Source: Ostrinia nubilalis
Lineage: Eukaryota > Arthropoda > Insecta > Lepidoptera > Crambidae
DNA: 64,000 bases
Direction: 5' to 3'
Assembly (NCBI RefSeq): GCF_963855985.1
Contig: NC_087109.1
Coordinates: 3,306,001-3,370,000 of the forward strand
The position numbers were made by a program, and so were the translations under genes. Numbering within the stretch: the first letter of the stretch is position 1; each line of letters begins with the position of its first letter. The notes beneath the pieces are model-generated. The model worked only from the letters and a program-made list of their open reading frames with translations. It was not told where the DNA came from and did no database searches. Shown piece by piece: positions 31,001 through 37,190 of this stretch.

Positions 31001-31900
31001 TGAACGTCCCACGCTGCGTTTTCCGGTACGCGGAATCCACTCCAGAACCTTGCTGCCCCATCGGCCATTGGGGGAGGCCTATGTTCAGCAGTGGACGTCC
31101 TATGGCTGAGATGATGATGATGATGATAATAGTGCCGTTAGCCCCTCGTACTAAGCTAAATTATGATTGTATCAAGAGTGAGCTTACCACAATAATCGAG
31201 CGGCGGCGGAGACCGAACTCGCGTTCCCCTGATCACGAGTCGGCTAGTCCGACCCCTTCACCGTTCGGCTGTCGTGGTTCTTTGGTCCACTTCCCATTTA
31301 GTTGAGCATACCTGCCTCCACAACCCGTTTGGCTAGCGTGGGTTGTGTAGACAGTCCATGGCCGTGCATATTCCGTGCAACTGGTATTAGAGAGGGAGGG
31401 ACGTTCACGTACCTATACCTGCAGTGGAGGCAAAATGATGATCGTGGGTTCAATTCCCGCCTTAGGCAGTTCGATTTTTTCAAGTTATTTATAATTTTCA
31501 AAAAGATGGTCATCTAATGATGTGATGAAATGGAGAATTTGATTAAATTGCGTAGTTTGACTTAGCTGATACATGGGTGTACTTCAGCTGGAAAGTAGCT
31601 GTATGTTTTACTTATCCTATTCTTCTTTTCCAGCTCCGAGGAACGGTAGCCACACTGATCATGGCCATATCTCTTGGCACAGACTTCGCTCTGCTCAAAC
31701 TCTTCGCACCCCTCAACTCTTGGATTGGATACCATTCCACCTTCTGGATGTTCAGTGTCATATGCCTTTCGAACGTCTTCTACCTTATTTTCTGCGTGCC
31801 AGAAACTAAGATGAGGAGTCTAGAGGATATTTATGCAGACTTGGAGGGAAAGAAGAGAGAAAAGAAAGGGGAGGATGTGGTGGAAATCAATCATGTGTGA
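6921..31900 (+). CDS. Tret1-like: Facilitated trehalose transporter Tret1-like MFS sugar transporter, complete gene
   Basis: Eight coding exons join without a phase clash: 6921-7005, 9978-10207, 10695-10865, 19038-19190, 23884-24010, 25978-26213, 30559-30753 and 31634-31900. The CDS is 1,464 bases, 487 residues, the usual size for this family. Sugar-transporter signatures appear in order: DKFGRK (89-94), R124...G128...PLYVKEI (139-145) with R151-G152, PETPSYL (200-206), RAGRK (330-334), E394 in transmembrane segment 10, R401-G402, and PETK (455-458) followed by SLEDIY. About twelve hydrophobic segments fit a plasma-membrane uniporter for trehalose or a related sugar (family knowledge; the substrate is inferred). 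The transmembrane-7 motif QQxSGxN is replaced by REFCGCI (275-281) and the usual GPxPW of segment 10 by QPLPF, so the substrate may differ. The C-terminus is short and lysine-rich. Introns 1, 3, 4 and 6 are 3-8 kb and full of transposons. Confidence 0.92.
8185..8385 (-). mobile_element. LINE/SINE 3'-end fragment with ATC repeat
   Basis: An (ATC)n run is followed by CAGTTCACTGCTGGACTATG and a stretch ending GGCAGGCGGGTTGGAGATCG, in the layout of a reverse-complemented 3' end of an RTE-like element. Confidence 0.5.
8628..8774. mobile_element. MITE family D (CCCGTATTCACAAAC)
   Basis: About 147 bp, from GCCCGTATTCCCAAAC to GTTTGTGAATACGGGC, with internal GAGGTCTCACAGTGCGCG. Copies at 22232 (same orientation) and 52312 (opposite) share the inside and both ends. 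Confidence 0.82.
9590..9665 (+). mobile_element. tRNA-derived SINE fragment
   Basis: GTGGGTTCGATTCCCACC is a good Pol III B box. It is followed by TTAGGCAGTTCGATTTTATC, a tail shared with 31435 and (in the other orientation) 45293. No A box or cloverleaf is complete, so it is not a tRNA gene. Confidence 0.6.
9978..10207 (+). CDS. Tret1-like: Transporter exon 2
   Basis: Acceptor TTGTTCCAG, donor GTAAGT; enters in phase 1 and leaves in phase 0. It encodes residues 29-105: transmembrane segment 1 (MPILAYGTAMGWISP), the extracellular loop, SWMAS, segment 2 and the conserved DKFGRK loop. Confidence 0.93.
10300..10540 (+). repeat. Interspersed repeat R-alpha (GGCGGTCAAGCTGTAGATCC)
   Basis: Contains ACCTGTCATCCACTT, GTTGCGGGTCCAATGACA and GGCGGTCAAGCTGTAGATCC. 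The same block occurs at 19195-19440 and 58400-58555 (reverse) and 51305-51390 (forward). Class unknown. Confidence 0.65.
10695..10865 (+). CDS. Tret1-like: Transporter exon 3
   Basis: Acceptor CTACAG, donor GTCAGT, phase 0 at both ends, 57 residues (106-162). Carries R124, the glycine-rich GFGSGGG stretch, PLYVKEI and R151-G152, which are the segment 4-5 signatures of sugar porters. Confidence 0.93.
10876..11075 (-). mobile_element. RTE LINE 3' fragment in intron 3
   Basis: CACGTCCACTGCTGAACATA, GGCCTCCCCCAATG and the later GCATCCAGCGCCTACC and CTTTCCGGTACGTGG match, reversed, the GATGATG-tailed RTE subfamily. It begins about 10 bp after the exon 3 donor. Confidence 0.65.
11100..11305 (+). 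mobile_element. Helitron-like repeat fragment
   Basis: TTGTGTTGGATAGCCCATTT, CACCCTACAGCCAATAGG, AAATATTATTCAAACT and CACGAATACGAAGTCGCGGG occur in the same order as in 13600-13800 and 19928-20126. Confidence 0.6.
11757..12253. mobile_element. Tc1/mariner-like MITE (CAGTGATTCGTCCCAC)
   Basis: Long terminal inverted repeats of about 120 bp start at TACAGTGATTCGTCCCAC on the left and end at GGGACGAATCACTGTA on the right, flanked by TA inside CTAG. The CAGT start at a TA site fits Tc1/mariner (family knowledge). The arms continue to CATAATGAGATTTA (about 11867) and TAAATCTCATTATG (about 12131). Confidence 0.78.
11941..12133. mobile_element. Inner MITE (TAGTACCGTCAGAAAGTCAA)
   Basis: TAGTACCGTCAGAAAGTCAA at 11941 is mirrored exactly by TTGACTTTCTGACGGTACTA ending at 12132. 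It lies in the loop of the mariner-like MITE and is AT-rich inside. Confidence 0.75.
12441..12495. mobile_element. MITE family A, one arm
   Basis: TACAGTCAGCGTCAAATAG followed by TTCGTGATACCCAAAAGTGG. No right arm is evident nearby. Confidence 0.6.
12961..14398. repeat. Large inverted repeat, about 600-bp arms
   Basis: The left arm (12961-13575) and right arm (13797-14398) mirror one another: for example TATCGAAAAGTGGTCTTCC with GGAAGACCACTTTTCGATA, and ACCAAATTCATATGTTTTG with CAAAACATATGAATTTGGT. The spacer of about 220 bp is a Helitron-like repeat ending CACGCGTACGAAGT. Short ORFs in the arms (VSPLRGITGKPK...RPFRGPPPLKHNSVEVE) look like remnants of a mobile-element protein that I cannot classify. 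Confidence 0.82.
15127..15246. mobile_element. MITE family C
   Basis: GGCTGAGTTGCACCACCTAA to GATGGTGCGACCCAGCC, about 120 bp, same layout as 2761. Confidence 0.8.
15752..15868. mobile_element. MITE family C
   Basis: GGTGGGTTGCACCACCTAT to GATGGTGCAACCCAGCC, about 117 bp. Confidence 0.8.
16608..17420 (+). mobile_element. LINE 3' end with (TATTC)80 tail inserted in RTE LINE
   Basis: TTCCGGCCT is duplicated at 16599-16607 and 17421-17429, fixing both ends. About 410 bp of unique 3' sequence, including LLYADRIGTVEFVNKRERS in one frame, is followed by GAATAAAAATAATTC and then the pentanucleotide array. Confidence 0.85.
17021..17420 (+). repeat. (TATTC)n microsatellite, 400 bp
   Basis: Exactly 80 perfect TATTC units with no interruption. 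It is the 3' tail of the inserted LINE. Confidence 0.97.
17578..17862. mobile_element. Hairpin MITE family M (GGCAATGCCAGATTTTG)
   Basis: From GGCAATGCCAGATTTTG and CGCGCGGCCATCGACC to GGTCGATGGCCGCGCG and CCGGCATTG. A short-loop version of the 60038 copy; a one-arm copy is at 54652. Confidence 0.8.
18705..18810. mobile_element. MITE family L fragment
   Basis: GATTTTTCGTCGGCCGATAG and AGTTGATCAGTATGGGCAT match the complete copy at 50629; the right end is lost. Confidence 0.65.
18865..18968. mobile_element. Rearranged RTE LINE fragments
   Basis: A (CATCAT)n plus GACGTCCACTGCTGAACAC stretch on the minus sense is joined to GGAAGGCGCTGGACGCAGG on the plus sense, so two inverted LINE pieces abut. 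Confidence 0.6.
19038..19190 (+). CDS. Tret1-like: Transporter exon 4
   Basis: Acceptor TTGTTACAG, donor GTAAGC, phase 0 at both ends, residues 163-213. Encodes segments 5-6 and PETPSYL, the family hallmark before the central cytoplasmic loop. Confidence 0.93.
19195..19440 (-). repeat. Interspersed repeat R-alpha
   Basis: Reverse copy of 10300-10540 (GGATCTACAGCTTGACCGCC, TGTCATTGGACCCGCAAC). It starts a few bases inside intron 4, right after the donor. Confidence 0.7.
19928..20126 (+). mobile_element. Helitron-like repeat, left part
   Basis: GCTGAAGAGTTTTTTCG, GGCGCTAATCTCAA, TTGTGTTGGATAACCCATTT and CAAACTATTTTCACG are in the usual order. The repeat is cut at 20126 by the TTTGGCAAA element and resumes at 21684 (CATACGAAGTCAGGGGC). 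Confidence 0.7.
20127..21672. mobile_element. TTTGGCAAA-rich element with 11-bp direct repeats
   Basis: CTATTTTCACG is duplicated at 20116-20126 and 21673-21683, so the boundaries are defined by an interrupted older repeat. The inside is built from many degenerate copies of TTTGGCAAA or its complement, separated by AT-rich spacers, with TGTTTGGCC and GGCCAAACG near the ends. An RTE LINE sits inside. No ORF of its own was seen. Class unknown; a 9-11-bp duplication would fit a Mutator-like element (inference). Confidence 0.7.
20741..21505 (-). mobile_element. RTE LINE, 5'-truncated, 13-bp target duplication
   Basis: TATATAAACATTT is duplicated at 20728-20740 and 21506-21518. The minus-strand frame holds the end of the reverse transcriptase (DIVVMAETLEDLGTML, MNMDKTKIM, YLGQTV), then RRLKVTQRAMERAMLGVSLR, WQWAGHIARR and GRPPTRWTDDL, the conserved C-terminus of RTE pol (family knowledge). 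The frame is intact to its stop near 20746. Flanking minus-strand ORF sequence belongs to the host element, not the LINE. Confidence 0.9.
21805..22188 (-). mobile_element. RTE LINE, 5'-truncated
   Basis: A 124-residue intact C-terminus nearly identical to the 20741 copy. TAGAGTAT occurs on both sides (21777 and 22191), a plausible 8-bp target duplication. Two close copies within 1.5 kb imply recent activity. Confidence 0.88.
22232..22379. mobile_element. MITE family D
   Basis: CCCGTATTCACAAACATTAC to GTTTGTGAATACGGGCG, about 148 bp. Confidence 0.83.
22803..22881 (+). mobile_element. RTE LINE fragment
   Basis: GGTAGCAGGAAGGCGCTGG, CCGCTACCAACCGGCC and GGAAATCATTGGGGG match the GATGATG-tailed RTE subfamily. 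Confidence 0.65.
23159..23250. mobile_element. MITE family C, right end lost
   Basis: AGGCTGAGTTGCACCACCTA to GACAGATTTTTGACG; the closing arm is missing. Confidence 0.7.
23519..23540 (+). repeat. Poly(C) tract
   Basis: About 22 consecutive C within a CCTCC-rich stretch. Confidence 0.9.
23884..24010 (+). CDS. Tret1-like: Transporter exon 5
   Basis: Acceptor TTTTTCAG, donor GTAAGT, phase 0 in and 1 out. Encodes residues 214-255 of the central cytoplasmic loop (ETVKVLCWLR...EEVDRLI), which normally links the two six-helix halves. Confidence 0.9.
24062..24420 (+). mobile_element. RTE LINE 3' end, diverged subfamily with GATGATG tail
   Basis: Degenerate VMERAMLGVSLRDRIR, then GRPPT-like and WTDDIIKVTG, ending GTTCAGCAGTGGACATCC, ATGGCTGAAATGATAATGATGATG. 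It lies 50 bp downstream of the exon 5 donor. Confidence 0.8.
25978..26213 (+). CDS. Tret1-like: Transporter exon 6
   Basis: Acceptor CTTACAG, donor GTAAAT, phase 1 in and 0 out, residues 256-334. Encodes segments 7 and 8 and RAGRK. Segment 7 has REFCGCI where most sugar porters have QQxSGxN. Decayed copies of this exon follow in the intron. Confidence 0.93.
26240..26310 (+). pseudogene. Exon 6 relic copy a
   Basis: CTCGCTGCTGTC, TTGATTTTGGCGTGC and CGAGCTGGAAGGAAGGTGAA repeat the last 70 bases of exon 6 including its donor, with an in-frame stop. Confidence 0.75.
26339..26382 (+). pseudogene. Exon 6 relic copy b
   Basis: GCCCAGATCTTTAGGTCC, TTTTTAGAATGCCAG matches the exon 6 stretch encoding VQIFGSFLACQ. 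Confidence 0.6.
26405..26535 (+). pseudogene. Exon 6 relic copy c
   Basis: About 130 bp closely follow exon 6 codons: GTCTACGCC, CACATCTTC, AACAAGCAGTC, CTCGCTGCTGTCCAGATCTT. A frameshift occurs after that point and no donor is kept. Confidence 0.78.
26540..26607 (-). mobile_element. LINE 3' end (family of 4472)
   Basis: Poly(T), then GACAAGGCAGGTAT, CGCAATCGCACCTGGTG, TTAAGTGAGATACAGTCT, the exact reverse of the 4735-4790 3' UTR. Confidence 0.78.
26608..27283 (+). mobile_element. R1-clade-like LINE 3' end with poly(A)
   Basis: GC-rich insert. The frame up to 26939 reads CHECGAAEDTAQHTLEVCPAW, a CCHC motif, and then an arginine-rich C-terminus (RRRRPGGRRRRFARLLPPP). A CCHC after the reverse transcriptase is typical of R1-clade LINEs (family knowledge). 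The 3' UTR of about 320 bp contains inverted GGGTCTGCCAGTGTACC/GGCAGACCCCC words and ends in about 21 A at 27262-27282. It is joined head-to-head to the LINE tail at 26540. Confidence 0.82.
27697..29311. repeat. 1.6-kb palindrome built of four repeat copies
   Basis: AAATTGCGATTTATGGACAT at 27697 is mirrored by ATGTCCATAAATCGCAATTT ending at 29311; the centre is near 28530. Each arm holds two direct copies of a unit of about 430 bp (CACAATTTCT, ACCTATCGATAG, ACCAATAGTTTG, TGGTCGATTTCGACTAAG, AACTACTTGAGCCTTGTTCT), giving A-A'-A'rc-Arc. Arms are nearly identical. No coding sequence is evident. It lies wholly in intron 6, so a transcribed intron would fold into a long hairpin. Confidence 0.9.
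29911..30092. mobile_element. MITE family F (AATGAGGGTTTTCGCG)
   Basis: AATGAGGGTTTTCGCGAATG to CGCGAAAACCCTCATT, 182 bp, with internal GACATGACATTGACAGATA. Complete copies at 42841 (opposite orientation) and 52038. Confidence 0.88.
30265..30533 (-). mobile_element. tRNA-derived SINE
   Basis: On the minus strand the head reads AGCCGTTTGGTGTAGTGG (A box), then GGTCCCGGGTTCGATTCCC (B box). A body and an AT-rich 3' end follow. The acceptor stem does not pair, so it is a SINE and not a tRNA gene. A sister copy is at 63684-63942 and a body fragment at 55040. Confidence 0.78.
30559..30753 (+). CDS. Tret1-like: Transporter exon 7
   Basis: Acceptor TTTTTGCAG, donor GTAAGG, phase 0 at both ends, residues 335-399. 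Segments 9 and 10, with GLQPLPFVIMTEMF at 383-396 keeping the conserved glutamate but not the usual tryptophan. Confidence 0.93.
30836..30950. mobile_element. MITE family G, partial
   Basis: GCAATATAATTACACGCG, GATAAGGATGGGTAGCTTGG and AATTCTACGTGCTCGG match one arm of the palindrome at 45836. Confidence 0.75.
30952..31131. mobile_element. RTE LINE fragments in opposite orientations
   Basis: 30952-31066 reads as the reverse strand of the RTE end (CTGCGTCCAGCGCC, GGTCCACCTTGTGGATG). 31067-31131 is the forward 3' terminus (GGCCTATGTTCAGCAGTGG, GATGATGATGATG). Confidence 0.7.
31135..31290 (-). mobile_element. Probable tRNA-derived SINE head
   Basis: Minus strand: CGAACGGTGAAGGGGTCGG, then GAACGCGAGTTCGGTCTCC, in the spacing of Pol III A and B boxes. 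Confidence 0.45.
31435..31505 (+). mobile_element. SINE 3' half
   Basis: CGTGGGTTCAATTCCCGCC, TTAGGCAGTTCGATTTTTTC, as at 9590. Confidence 0.55.
31634..31900 (+). CDS. Tret1-like: Transporter exon 8 (stop codon)
   Basis: Acceptor TTTTCCAG; 88 codons and TGA at 31898-31900. Segments 11-12, then VPETKMRSLEDIYADLE, the classic sugar-porter end, and a charged tail (KKREKKGEDVVEINHV). The 3' UTR follows; AAATAAATA near 33597 could be its polyadenylation signal if the transposon at 32173 is transcribed through. Confidence 0.94.
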   Translation, partial: LRGTVATLIMAISLGTDFALLKLFAPLNSWIGYHSTFWMFSVICLSNVFYLIFCVPETKMRSLEDIYADLEGKKREKKGEDVVEINHV

Positions 31901-32172
31901 ATAGGACTTTGGAAGTCTAATGGACTTAATTGAGGGTTACTAAAGACGAATGTCCTGTGAAGAATACATTCTGTGAATTATAATCGTGGCTGATAAAAGA
32001 CAATAATGTTAAGATTGTGAATGCTAAAATATTAAGGGCTATGAAGTACTAAATACTATAAAGACCAATGTCGCCAATATTCGGTATGTCCTAAATTTTA
32101 GCCACAGGGACACAGCATTACTTGGCATCGACGTTTGAATATTTTTTACTGTATTGTCACATCGGTCATAAA

Positions 32173-33497
32173 TGAGTCGTCTAGTTTCAAAACCCGCTAA
32201 AACGCTCCTGCAACGAATTTCTGTTTATATCTCTAAATGACGTTACTGCAATTTTCTCATCATACTGTTCAATCATTTTCGATCAAAATTCGCTAAAAGA
32301 CTACTAAACTAGCACTTAAAATTTGGTTTGTGTTACAAACTCCGCTAAAACGCCGTCCGTTTCTTTCAACAAAACCCTCTAAAAGTTGATTGACCAATGG
32401 CAGCACGGTATTTTGGTCACGTGACTGCGAAATCAGTATGGAGATTTTTTCATAACATGCTTAAGGTTGCTGCGGTTTTTTATTGTTTTTGATCCAAAAT
32501 AATGGAAGATTTATCTCAGTTCGTGGAAAAATGTAACCCTAAAGACGCAAGAAAGAAACCACGTAATGAAATAGCCTGGAAACGCACCAAGGAGCGCCAG
32601 AAACGGAAAGAGAAATTTGTTAAAAAACTACTTTTGAAGCAGCTTTGATGGTGTTATGCAAAATTAACCATTTAGCCGTCGTTGGTTATTGTTACTATTA
32701 AGTGTTGGTGATCACTACTGGGATTATAGAAACTTCACTAGCTCAATGCCTTTAGACGAATTTAATTATAAAGGTATGTTACTTTTTACCCGAGTGCAGG
32801 AGGGTAATGTGTTTCAAGAGTAGGTATGTATGTGTGTATGTTTATATCCCTGTACAGTCAGTCAGTGAAGTAAATAAATAAATATCGTGGGATGTTTTTT
32901 TTTATGTGACAGGAGGCAAACGAGCAGATGGATCACCTGATGTCCAGATGTCTAGGAAAAAATATTATGTTATAAAAAGGCAAAGACGAGATTGAGAAAA
33001 TAATTTATAAAAGTTTCTTATTTACATGCTATAATTTAATTGTTTTTTTTTTAATAACCCGATAAAACTTGATTAATCTAATAACCTAACCAATAAGTGC
33101 AATCGCTTTGAATATTATAGAATGGACAAATTATACGGACAATTATTTTTTTTTTTTTTTGGGTTATTTAATATTAGACTTTATTGTAGAACGCCATTCA
33201 TTTATTACAATTTGTTCTTATCAAATCCCGCTAAAATACAACATGTCCGTTTCAAATCCCATTAAAACGGAATGTTCGTAACAAAGTACGCCAAAATGAA
33301 AATAGTTTTCATTATAATTCAAATTATATTTAATTTAAAGGTGAATAGGAATTACTGTTAGTACTGCCAGATGACAATAATAATTCGTATCATATATTTT
33401 TTTGCCTAAGGCCAAACCTATATGGATAAGCGGTTATTTTCAATTTCTCGAAATCTTAGCAAAATCGTTTTAGCGGGATTTGAAACTAGACGCCTCA
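32173..33497. mobile_element. DNA transposon with GTCTAGTTTCAAA terminal repeats
   Basis: The left end TGAGTCGTCTAGTTTCAAA and right end TTTGAAACTAGACGCCTCA are inverted, and extend into CCCGCTAAAACG / CGTTTTAGCGGG, about 32 bp in all. The motif CGCTAAAACG or a variant recurs inside both ends (about 32340, 33228, 33250, 33285). It lies in the presumed 3' UTR of the transporter. Superfamily not recognised. Confidence 0.72.
32502..32648 (+). CDS. Small basic ORF inside the transposon
   Basis: 48 codons: MEDLSQFVEKCN, then a strongly basic RKKPRNEIAWKRTKERQKRK stretch, then a stop. It may be the truncated N-terminal part of a transposase; similar basic openings occur in some insect transposon proteins (weak recollection). 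No catalytic residues are present. Confidence 0.35.
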   Translation: MEDLSQFVEKCNPKDARKKPRNEIAWKRTKERQKRKEKFVKKLLLKQL

Positions 33498-34820
33498 AAT
33501 CTGAATTTCATCTCAAAATATACACAAACTGAAGACTAATTTAAAAAGACATTTCAACACTAAACGAAACTTAAAAATAAGTGCCACGTGTAAGTGTAAA
33601 TAAATAGGTGACTAAAAAACGTTTATTATACGTTTAATTATGAATTATCAATTCAATGTGTATAAAGTAGTAACTAGGCAGCTTACTATTCATAATAATA
33701 AAATTGCAGAATAGAAAAGTATGAAATCATTTGTAGGAAATGCAAATATTTAGCTGGTATGAATAGAAGTTACATTCCACGATGCCATGTTATTTAATGA
33801 ATATAAAAATGTTTTTGGATATTTTCTTCATCTAGTCACCACACGTGCAATGTTACTTACACACAAATCTCACATTTTGGAAATATCCAAGAACATTTAC
33901 TATACTTACGAGCCAAAGTATGCAATCAGCTGTTGTTTTGTTCTATGTATCTATGGTAGGTACCTATAAAGTTAAAGTTGATAATATAACCTTTTAACTG
34001 GTACCAACTTTCATTTAATCTTCAGTCATACTTAGTTCTAAAGATCACTCAATAGGGTGATTCTATACTTTTGCTCGCGAGTGTATTTTAGTAGCTTAGT
34101 TTTAGAAAATTTCATACCATAAATTGTGGATACGCTTCATAAGGCCCAATTGCAAAAATCTTACTACTTCAAAACTTAAAAAGTAATAGGCTTAGCATAA
34201 TACAAATTATGAATATTTTCTTATTACATTACCCAAAATAGGTACTCAGGAACTTTTCCAACTTGGAACAACGACAGTTCCAAACAAAAAATCTCTTGCC
34301 CAAAACTTATTTAGGGGCACAGATAAACTAGAAGTTTTTTCCGTCAAATTTTTTCAATAGAAAAAGTTGTATTTTGAAAACCCTTAAGAGCGTTTACGTC
34401 TAGCGTGGCATGTCAAGTTTAGGTAATTTCGATGCTAGTTTTATTCACACTAAAATAATTATGACTGTGTGCGTGTTCTCACGCTCTATAGTCAAACCAA
34501 AATACTTTGATCCACCATCGTAAAAGTGTGCCAGGCTGTCAAGTGACAGCTCAAGGAAACTATAAAATCTTCAAATCTTCCAACACCGACTCCATAATTA
34601 TAAATAATGGTATACATTAGTCCTAATCAATAATAAATACGTAAATTCTTTATCAAATAGTAAATTATCAAAGGTTTTTTACTATTTTGAGAATATTTTA
34701 TACAGCCTATGTTCAGCAGAAAAAATTTTGAATTTTAATGGTGAGAGATTTTTTCAAATCGGTTCTATTCAAAACAAACTTTTCCTGTTTACTATTCTTT
34801 TTTTATCCGGAAAATGCATA
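33498..34820. other. Intergenic AT-rich DNA
   Basis: No gene or repeat that I can support. It includes the possible transporter poly(A) signal near 33597. Confidence 0.5.
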
Positions 34821-35176
34821 ACATTTCATACCCACCAGCTGCGGGGGCAGCTAGTGAGTTATGTGGGGTTCTTCCTACCAGAAGGTGGGTAGCCCCTACA
34901 CCCACTAAAACCTGACTGTTTCTGCCATGATCCATATGAGTGATATGAGGGAACGCGGGACATCGCCATTGGCTGTTGCCTGTAGCATTCGTCCTTAGCC
35001 GCCACCAGACACCTCCATGTCTAGCGACCGAGGCCTGTTAGGAAGGGACAGTTGGAGACCATAAGCTGTCCTCTTGCGCCCAGGGTGTCGGCGGCGGATA
35101 ACCGGAGTGTCGGCTGAGGCCTCTCGCTCCCCCTTTAAACTGCTTCTTTCTGTGAAAGAACACTTTCACAGAAAGT
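34821..35176. other. GC-richer block, possible LINE UTR, ending in a hairpin
   Basis: Base composition jumps at about 34840 (CACCAGCTGCGGGGGCAGC) and falls after 35140. It resembles LINE UTR sequence but has no motif to prove it. CTTTCTGTGAAAG at 35147 and CTTTCACAGAAAG at 35163 form a short perfect hairpin. Confidence 0.35.
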
Positions 35177-35639
35177 AAGCACACTATACCATAAGATTAT
35201 TTATCTCATCATATATTTTATACTAATGTAGATATTGTTTCCGAAAGCGAGCGGGTTCATTCCGTACCTGTACGCTTCATGCGTTCTCTAGCAAAAGCTG
35301 AAAATCAGTGTTCTGCCCTTTTGAGGGTAGTGTTTATACTGAGCTCTTTGCTTTTTGCATCGCTGCGGCACACATCACTCTGATGCAGGGAACTATTTGA
35401 AACGCTAGTCATCTTTATCTTATGTTGTTTTGTCACTTTTGTTATGTTGCAACTGTTGAAATTATTACTAACCTGTGTAACAAAATACCAGTGGTGTCAC
35501 CTAGTGTGTTTCTTGACTAACTTTATTTCGATATTGAATTGAATTTCAATAGCAACTATATTATAATGTGTGTGTTAAAAGCATTAAAAAAAGTGTGTTA
35601 CAACAAATAAACAATTTATCTATCTATCTCACGCCTCTT

Positions 35640-36170
35640 CCCGATTGGTAGAGAAAGGTCATTTCCAACCGCCGCTCGTTCGCTTAGGCTGGGCACTGTT
35701 GGAGCGTGTCAGTCTGCTGCGGTGACTCACGTGCCAAGACTGCAGTGTTAACTGACAACCATCTACAGGCTCTCGGCCTATACGGTGGAGGAATGGCCCG
35801 AAGCACCCATGGCCCGGTAGAACCTGGGTCGCCCTTTGTGTGATGCGATCATGCTGTCGCACCCACTCCTCTAATACAGGCAGAACTGCCTCTATGGTGC
35901 GACGTAAAATTTGGCTGACGGCCAGGCGTACCCTTCAGCACTCTAGGGCCTAGATCCTCAAGCCTCTACCTTTTGGTTTCCACCTCTCGTGGTGCACGTA
36001 CACGTACATTTCCCCTTGGGACCTATGGTCACCTCGCAACTGGCGTCTATTCTCGGTTGTCGACACTAGCTTTGTCGCCACTGAGGATAAATGGCATAAA
36101 TAATATCGATTCCACCAGTGGTGACACATACTTTCCCTGTTGTAGCTACAGGCTTTCTCACAACTTATGA
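35640..36170 (-). mobile_element. R1-like LINE pol C-terminal fragment
   Basis: Minus strand encodes GHGCFGPFLHRIGREPVDGC, the stretch before the CCHC in R1-clade pol proteins, then degenerates. The word ATTTATCCTCAGT is shared with the element at 36660. Confidence 0.6.
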
Positions 36171-36479
36171 CAAATTAGAAAAATACATCCCAATTATGCC
36201 TGGTGAGGACGTACACAAATATTGACGCAAATGTCATCGTGCATGACATACGTAAAGTAAAAGTCAAGTAAGACCAGATGAATACAAATATTATTAATTT
36301 TGTTAATAATTCGTACGCGTGGATCTCGTTTTACTCCTTAGTTCGTAAAATCTGTTGTTTGATATCATGTTGATAGATGGCGTTTCACGGCTTCCCCCGC
36401 ATGAATATTTACGAACGTCAAAAACAGTAGTTTGTCCAGCGCTGTAGATTTTAACCAATGACGATAGATTGCGCTTTTT

Positions 36480-36662
36480 AGACACGTCTTATTTATATGA
36501 AATTTATTTGTCACATATCGTCATAAATTATAGCCTATAATTATGTTAATCTGGTTTATAAACAATAATACTGTAAAGTTTCAACAAAATCCGTTCAGTA
36601 GTTTTTGAGTGAAAGAGTAACAAACATCCAAACTTTCGAATTTATAATATTAGTAGGATTGT
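36480..36662 (-). mobile_element. Helitron-like 5' end, reverse orientation
   Basis: AAAATCCGTTCAGTAGTTTT and TTTCGAATTTATAATATTAG, then TAGGAT, are the reverse of the 50228 element's start. Confidence 0.6.
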
Positions 36663-37190
36663 TATACGTCGCCACTAATGACAATATTTTTTTTCCCATT
36701 TATCCTCAGTAGGGACATAGTCAGTGTCCACAACCGGGAATAGACGGACTGCGGATACTATGCGGTATCCACGAATTACCTCAGCCTGTGCCTCAGTGAT
36801 ATCATGCGTTGCGCTTTTTTGAACAGTTGGATGCTCCACGACTACACAGCACTGTGCCATACTCGAGCCCCATATAGGACCATATAACGCGCGACGCAAA
36901 AGTATAGTTAGCGACTCAGTGCGGCCGGGCCTCCGAGATAGGCATCAACCGGCTTAGTGCGCCGGCGGTAGCCAAAAGCTTAGGGGTGAGACGATTCAAG
37001 TGGCCGTCAAATGACCACTGTCCAACTAACTACAATCCGAGGTACCTACCGCAAAGATTTTCCGACTGTAATATGTTGTGTATGTTCCCCCTACAATTAC
37101 TAGGTGGGACCCTGCTGGCAGAGCATTCCTATTAACTAGTCTGTAACCACCTATTTATGGCAAATAAATTATTAGTATTATTCCTCTTTA
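36663..37190 (+). mobile_element. LINE 3' region
   Basis: CGCCACTAATGACAATA and CCATTTATCCTCAGTAGGG, then GCCGGCGGTAGCC, ending in AATAAATTATTAGTATTATT. Probably the 3' part of an R1/I-like LINE related to 35640. Confidence 0.45.

Noticed and set aside
35143..35176. Perfect hairpin as a terminator or microRNA
   Set aside because: The stem is only 13 bp with a tiny loop, too short for a miRNA precursor, and bacterial-type terminators do not apply here.
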